Source of the DNA: Candidatus Avelusimicrobium faecicola
GTDB lineage: Bacteria; Elusimicrobiota; Elusimicrobia; Elusimicrobiales; Elusimicrobiaceae
Reading direction: 5' to 3'
Length of the DNA stretch: 28,142 nucleotides
NCBI GenBank assembly: GCA_900540405.1
Contig: UQFW01000011.1
Span: 1 to 28,142, forward strand
Under the pieces are notes generated by a model. That model was not told where the DNA came from. It made no database searches and saw nothing but the letters and a program-made list of their open reading frames with translations. The translations under genes were made by a program, and so were the position numbers. Below, one piece after another: positions 23,503-28,142 of this stretch. The first letter of the stretch is position 1. Each line of letters starts with the position of its first letter.

Positions 23503-24468
23503 TTAAAATTGGATGCCCACCGCAATCTGTTGCGAGGTTCCCAGCGCCCCAAACGGCGTGACGGCATAGTCAATAGAGGCCCCATAGCCAAACAATTCAG
23601 AGCTGTAAATACCAAACCCAAAGGATACTTTGGAGGTTTCATCCAACCCTAAACTTTGCAGCCCTTTGCTGGTGCTGATACCCGTGTTGTCGCGCGTATA
23701 ATACCCCACGCGCAAATCAAACCGGGCAACCGATAACAAATCTTCCGGGATGTGAACTTCCAACCCCACGCCATAGCGGGCGTCGTCGTCGCGGTAGTCC
23801 ATATATTCGCCGGAGATAGTAAAGTAGCGGGTGTTCAAATCCGCCCCCAGGCGCAAACCGCGGGGCATATCGTCTTTATCGCCGATGTTCACAATGGCGC
23901 CGCCTAAACCCAACCAATTTACCAGGCGCAATTTGGCGCCCACGTCAAACCCTACATTGGTGTAGCGGTTGGAGTCCAGCTTTTCGTTAATATATTTAGC
24001 GGTACCGCCGATTTGCAATTTTTGGTTAAAGAACCCGCGCGCCAAAGACAAGCTGCCCACAAAGTTTTGCACCGGGTGGGAGCCGGAATACTGCGGGCGG
24101 CCTTCCGTATCGCGGTAATCAAAGCCGCTCATATCCATATAGTTGAGCGTGACGCCGATAATGGTTTTACCTATCGGTTGCAAATAGCCCAAGGTGCGGG
24201 CTTTGTAGCCTTGCAGGTAGTCCAGGTACGAAAACTGCAACTCGCGCGACGTGGCCGACGCGGCCCCGGCCGGGTTCCAAAACAAGGCTTCCGGGCCGTC
24301 CGCAATAGACACATACGCATTCCCCAAGGCTTGCGCACGCGGGGAGCCGGCATCAATCTTTAAGAACTGGCTGGCACTGGTGCCGGCCCAGTCGTTAATA
24401 GCATAGGCCGGAGCGCTGAACAAACCGGCGGCTAAACAAGCGGCTAAAACTTTTATTTTTATATTCAT
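23503..24468 (-). CDS. PorV/UPF0164-like outer-membrane beta-barrel
   Basis: A signal peptide (about 1-23, ending AYA) is followed by the family signature GSPRAQALGNAYVSIADGPE and WNPAGAA (about 41-71). Alternating beta-strands up to residue 321 end in IAVGIQF, a beta-barrel-like aromatic C-terminus. PorV and PorQ are outer-membrane proteins of type IX secretion in Bacteroidota. Relatives also occur in other phyla without a full type IX system, so the name marks the fold and not a proven function. It follows a large FlgD-Ig-like repeat protein and may export or anchor it, or serve as an outer-membrane partner of the pilus. Confidence 0.9.
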   Translation of the reverse strand: MNIKIKVLAACLAAGLFSAPAYAINDWAGTSASQFLKIDAGSPRAQALGNAYVSIADGPEALFWNPAGAASATSRELQFSYLDYLQGYKARTLGYLQPIGKTIIGVTLNYMDMSGFDYRDTEGRPQYSGSHPVQNFVGSLSLARGFFNQKLQIGGTAKYINEKLDSNRYTNVGFDVGAKLRLVNWLGLGGAIVNIGDKDDMPRGLRLGADLNTRYFTISGEYMDYRDDDARYGVGLEVHIPEDLLSVARFDLRVGYYTRDNTGISTSKGLQSLGLDETSKVSFGFGIYSSELFGYGASIDYAVTPFGALGTSQQIAVGIQF

Positions 24469-24483
24469 ATATTACTTTTTACC

Positions 24484-27400
24484 TTACGGAATCAAAATTT
24501 TCACTACTTTTTGGCAGTGTTCGCGGCCGTTTTGGGCCTTAAAGTCCACCAATCCAAAGTACACACCGCGGGCCACTTTTTTGCCGTGCTGGTTGGTTTT
24601 ATCCCAGCGGCAACGCAGGGCCGCATTGCGGACGTTGGCAAACGTGGTTTCGTCCACTTTATCCCCGCTGATGTTATTATCGGGGCTGAAAGACAGCGTT
24701 TGCCCAATGGTGGTTGTATAGTTGTTGGCATCCACGCAGGTATATCCGCTATCGCGAATCAGCGTGCCCGCCAAGGTATACAACTTGATAGACATAGTAC
24801 CCGGCACCGGCATTTTGGTAATTTCCAACGTGCCGTAGGGTTGGCGCAACGGGTTGGGATAGAAGAATACCGTTTTCTCCCAATCGGAGCAGACAAAGCG
24901 GCCGTCCCCAATGGCAATAGTAGCTTTATGCAGGGTTCTGTATTGGTCTGCATCCGCCACATAATTTACTTTCCAGTCCGCGGCATCCAAAGCGGCATCA
25001 TCCCCAGGGATAATTTCGCCCGTAATGGTATCAATATCGGCAGAGGCCGTGGCCGTGACGAAGCGGAACGGATACGTCCCGTCCGGCACTTCCTGCTGGG
25101 CATAATCGCGGCCGTCCCATTCCTCGGTAATTAAGGTAGTGGAAGGGCGAATCCCCACAATACTGCGCACGAGGACTTCGTTAATATCTTTTACTTCTTT
25201 ACCCGTGGTGGGGTTGCGCAGGGTACCTTTTTGATAATCGTAAACCGTGGTACCGGGCTTAAAGATTTGGATAGCTACTTTCATAGGTACGGAAATTTGG
25301 TAGCTTATCGGTACGTTTTGCCCGCGCACCGCTTGGGCATAGCCGTCCACTTCCAAGAGGTCAAACACTTTTAACAGGTCCGCATTTAAGGAAATGCTCT
25401 TGACGGTTTCCTGATACAAGTTGGCATCCGGGTAGTTTTTGGCAATAAAGCGTACTTCATACACGGCCGATTTTACATAATAGCCGTTGTCGTCCGTACC
25501 ATCCCAATACACTTTGCGGGTGACGTTCGGGTCAAAGTTGCCGGTATTCATAACGGTTGTGGTGGCTAAATGTTTGCAGACATCCCCCACTTGGTTATTT
25601 TTCTGGCTACCGTCCGTGGCGGTGGTGGTGCAGACGTTCGGTTTCAACGCTACAATCTGCACGTCTACCGTAGCCGCGCGGGATACCGCAAAGTTGATTT
25701 CATACGGCGGCACAAATACCGGCCCGCTGGATACGTTAAACAGCTGGGGCTGGTTCGGGTATACCGCGGTGGAGCCGTCCAGGAAGAACACCGGGCCGCG
25801 GGTCACGTTAATGCGGTAGCTGGGTTTTTCCGTAGCGTAAATGAAAGACTCTTGTTTTACATCAGTCGCTTTGGTAAACGGTTCCAACGTGTCAGCATTA
25901 TAGTACACAGACACCGGTTCATTGGAGCGGGCAGAAATGTAGAACGGATATTGGCCGTCCGGCACCATTTCATACGCGCAGGATTTCAAATCGGTAGCGC
26001 CTTTGCACTGGGCGGAAGACGGGTTGTAGAAATACAGCGCATCCCATTCTTCCACAATGCGGGAGCCTTCGCCGGGGCGGGTGGAGCTGGCGTCAAAGGT
26101 TTTGACGGGCTGCAAGCGCACATCCAACGCGGCAGAGCTGTTGGCCGGATAGTTGGTAAAGGTGGTATCGTTTACATAAATACATTTGGTACCCGTAGAG
26201 GCAATTTTGCTCGGGTCCACATGGCCGGCAGTAAACACGCCCGCATGGTCCGCCGTATTACATACTTTAGGCGGCCACACGCTCATGGCTTTGGTGGTAG
26301 TGGTATTGACGGACACTACCTTATATTTATTTTGGGCACGGCAGGTAGCCAGCGCATCCGCTTCCGTAATGCCCGCGCACTGGGCGGCCAGTTCGGCCTC
26401 CGTTGCCAGCGTGACGGTTTTTTGGGTGACAACTACCGTCGTTATATTATTGTTGAACGTGCGTTGGGTGTCGTAAGTGGTGCCCACCGTGGCAGACGGC
26501 ACATACGCCGTGGTGGTAGCCGTAGTCGGCCCGGTGGCAGCTTCGGTATTTTTTAACGTATTATTTACCGGGATTACCACATCTTTATTATAAATGTTTA
26601 CCTGCACATTCATTGCTTTAGAAAGGTAATAGCTAATGGTGGCTTTCGCCTCGCTATCGCCATACACGTCCGTTGTGGCAACGTCTACCACATGGTACAA
26701 GTCCACCGGGAAAACCGCCGTAGCCGTGTTGACCATATCCGGGAACATACCGTCTTTGGCTTTTACGGCAAATACATAGGTACCGGGGCCCACCATACGG
26801 CCGGCGTCGTCGCGGCCGTCCCAACTTAACGTATTAATTTGTTGGGCTACGCCGGGTTGACCCTCCGCGGGCGTTAAGTGTTTTACCGTAAGCCCGGCGG
26901 TGTTTTGCACCTCGGCACTGGCGGTAGAATCACGCGATAAGATAAATTTGAATACAAACGGGTCCAACCCATACACGGTGGGGCTGGAGCCTACCGTGGA
27001 ATAGCTGACCGGCTGAATGGTAATATCCACAAGGCCGCGTTCCACCGGCATAGTGCCGATAGTATAATTGACCGTTTTAACACCGCTGTAAACCACATTG
27101 GCCGCATTGGTGTAGTTTTCCTGATACGGGATTTCTGCCCACAGCACATAAACATAGTTGCCGTCCGGCATGGGGGCACCTTTTATAAAGGTTTTTCCGC
27201 CCAACGCCGCAATAGCCGTCGTGCCGTTGCAGGTGGCATCGTCCATACAGGTACCGTCCCACTTAGTAGTATAAGTGGCGCGGGAACCGCGTTCTTCTAC
27301 GGACGAATACACCCGGTACCCGGTACCCGCTTTAATAGTGGGAGAGGCGGCGTTCCCATTGGTGGGCGTGGTGGTATTTACAAATTGAGTGCCCGGCGTA

Positions 27401-28142
27401 TACACTTCAAAATAGACCTTGGAAGATTCCGTGGGTACATATTTAATGGTGGCATACGCGGTAGATTGTTTGTTTAAGCCCATTACCACCACATCCGTCA
27501 GTTTCAAGGGGTCCAAAGACAGCTGACGGGTGACGGCGCGGGAAAAGTCAATGCCCGGCCATTCGTCTTGAGATTTGGCTTGAATGGAAATTACATAGTT
27601 GCCGGCAGGCAGTAAGCGGCCGGAATCGTCGCGGCCGTCCCAAGAGTCAAATTCCACTAATTGCTTATCGGAATCCGCCCCTTTCATGCCTTCGCCCAAG
27701 CGGGGTTTCCAATCCACCAGTAAGCGGCGCCGGTTGCCGGTAGCTAATTTGTCCGGAGTAGCCGTGCCGGTGTATGAGCTGCCGCCCGTCGTTTCGGCAT
27801 CGTAAATGGCAATACGCACATCGGAATCTTTACTCAAGCGGTAAGCCACCGTGTACGGTTGGGCGGAAACAGACGTAATGTTCCCCACCACCGTAGGCGT
27901 GCTGCGCACGGTGTGTACGTTGGTGACATCCACCTGTATCGGGATTTGGTTTTCGCCGGGGTACGGGATGGTGGAATCAATATTAATTTTATCTACGGTG
28001 ATGTTATCGCCGGGAACGTCGCTCTGCACGGTAGCGCGGAAACCGTATTGGCCGTTGGTTTTGCCAAACTCCCCGCTGATTTCGTAAGAGCCGTCCCACC
28101 CGGCGCAGAAAGACATGGGGGAGCCGTATTCTCTGCCGTTAT
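24484..28142 (-). CDS. Large FlgD-Ig-like repeat surface protein, 5' partial
   Basis: The frame is open at the window edge; eight codons upstream of the ATG at 28116 are still coding (NGREYGSP), so the true start lies outside and the ATG is internal. At least 1218 residues are visible. Repeats with a Trp-Asp-Gly core and Asp-Gly-x-Tyr turn recur at about residues 7, 159, 286, 432, 691, 871, 1000 and 1173 counted from that ATG (WDGRDDSGRLLPAGNYV; WDGTDDNGYYV). This is the FlgD-Ig-like pattern. The last copy (KKVARGVYFGLVDF) ends in VVKILIP, like type IX C-terminal sorting tails. A Thr-rich insert lies at about 505-680. Secreted or surface-bound, it may be an adhesin. Confidence 0.85.
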   Translation of the reverse strand, partial: NGREYGSPMSFCAGWDGSYEISGEFGKTNGQYGFRATVQSDVPGDNITVDKINIDSTIPYPGENQIPIQVDVTNVHTVRSTPTVVGNITSVSAQPYTVAYRLSKDSDVRIAIYDAETTGGSSYTGTATPDKLATGNRRRLLVDWKPRLGEGMKGADSDKQLVEFDSWDGRDDSGRLLPAGNYVISIQAKSQDEWPGIDFSRAVTRQLSLDPLKLTDVVVMGLNKQSTAYATIKYVPTESSKVYFEVYTPGTQFVNTTTPTNGNAASPTIKAGTGYRVYSSVEERGSRATYTTKWDGTCMDDATCNGTTAIAALGGKTFIKGAPMPDGNYVYVLWAEIPYQENYTNAANVVYSGVKTVNYTIGTMPVERGLVDITIQPVSYSTVGSSPTVYGLDPFVFKFILSRDSTASAEVQNTAGLTVKHLTPAEGQPGVAQQINTLSWDGRDDAGRMVGPGTYVFAVKAKDGMFPDMVNTATAVFPVDLYHVVDVATTDVYGDSEAKATISYYLSKAMNVQVNIYNKDVVIPVNNTLKNTEAATGPTTATTTAYVPSATVGTTYDTQRTFNNNITTVVVTQKTVTLATEAELAAQCAGITEADALATCRAQNKYKVVSVNTTTTKAMSVWPPKVCNTADHAGVFTAGHVDPSKIASTGTKCIYVNDTTFTNYPANSSAALDVRLQPVKTFDASSTRPGEGSRIVEEWDALYFYNPSSAQCKGATDLKSCAYEMVPDGQYPFYISARSNEPVSVYYNADTLEPFTKATDVKQESFIYATEKPSYRINVTRGPVFFLDGSTAVYPNQPQLFNVSSGPVFVPPYEINFAVSRAATVDVQIVALKPNVCTTTATDGSQKNNQVGDVCKHLATTTVMNTGNFDPNVTRKVYWDGTDDNGYYVKSAVYEVRFIAKNYPDANLYQETVKSISLNADLLKVFDLLEVDGYAQAVRGQNVPISYQISVPMKVAIQIFKPGTTVYDYQKGTLRNPTTGKEVKDINEVLVRSIVGIRPSTTLITEEWDGRDYAQQEVPDGTYPFRFVTATASADIDTITGEIIPGDDAALDAADWKVNYVADADQYRTLHKATIAIGDGRFVCSDWEKTVFFYPNPLRQPYGTLEITKMPVPGTMSIKLYTLAGTLIRDSGYTCVDANNYTTTIGQTLSFSPDNNISGDKVDETTFANVRNAALRCRWDKTNQHGKKVARGVYFGLVDFKAQNGREHCQKVVKILIP

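Noticed and set aside
24484..28142. Tandem DNA repeats or a CRISPR-like array in the large surface gene
   Set aside because: The repetition is at protein level (Trp-Asp-Gly units 130-260 residues apart). The DNA copies are diverged, with no uniform short repeats and spacers.

Overview
The window is one continuous Tad (tight adherence, type IVc) pilus island. Every supported gene is on the minus strand, so biological order runs from position 28142 down to 1. Base composition is near half GC by eye, most ribosome-binding sites are AGGAG-like, and intergenic gaps are only a few bases. The Tad machinery, secretin, exported proteins and a PorV-like beta-barrel point to a diderm bacterium. The combination of a PorV/UPF0164 barrel, FlgD-Ig-like tails, Q-T/A-x-x-E prepilins and a TadZ-TadA fusion reminds me of Elusimicrobiota, but this is recall without a search, at moderate confidence.

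Region 1 (28142-12305) reads as one operon ending in a clear intrinsic terminator. It holds a large surface protein with FlgD-Ig-like repeats (its 5' end is outside the window), a PorV-like barrel, two small Flp-type prepilins, a TadE-like pseudopilin, CpaB, a very short CpaC secretin, a fused TadZ/CpaE-TadA/CpaF ATPase, a TadB with a long exported N-terminal extension, TadC, a periplasmic TPR protein, a HAMP/PAS-like sensor without a kinase domain, a small two-TM protein and an exported thioredoxin-fold protein.

Region 2 (12197-6653) couples regulation to pilins: a membrane histidine kinase, a receiver-histidine kinase hybrid, a NarL-type response regulator, then a third Flp-type prepilin, a TadG-like protein and a second, cysteine-rich TadE-like protein.

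Region 3 (6502-1) starts from a near-consensus sigma-70 promoter (TTGACA, 17-base spacer, TATACT) whose predicted transcript begins with a stem-loop. It encodes six proteins I do not recognise. Three are single-TM-anchored, Ala/Gly/Ser-rich proteins sharing a roughly 65-70-residue module. Two of these are each followed by a small TM-plus-coiled-coil protein, which looks like a duplicated large-small gene pair. The last is a Pro/Ala-rich, TM-anchored, cysteine-rich protein running off the window. This cluster is the best candidate for an undescribed system, possibly an accessory envelope complex of the Tad pilus.

No prepilin peptidase (TadV/CpaA), tRNA, rRNA, CRISPR array, insertion sequence or other mobile element was seen. 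The only non-coding stretches over 60 bases are 6503-6652 and 12198-12304. Several starts were moved to internal ATGs on ribosome-binding-site evidence.
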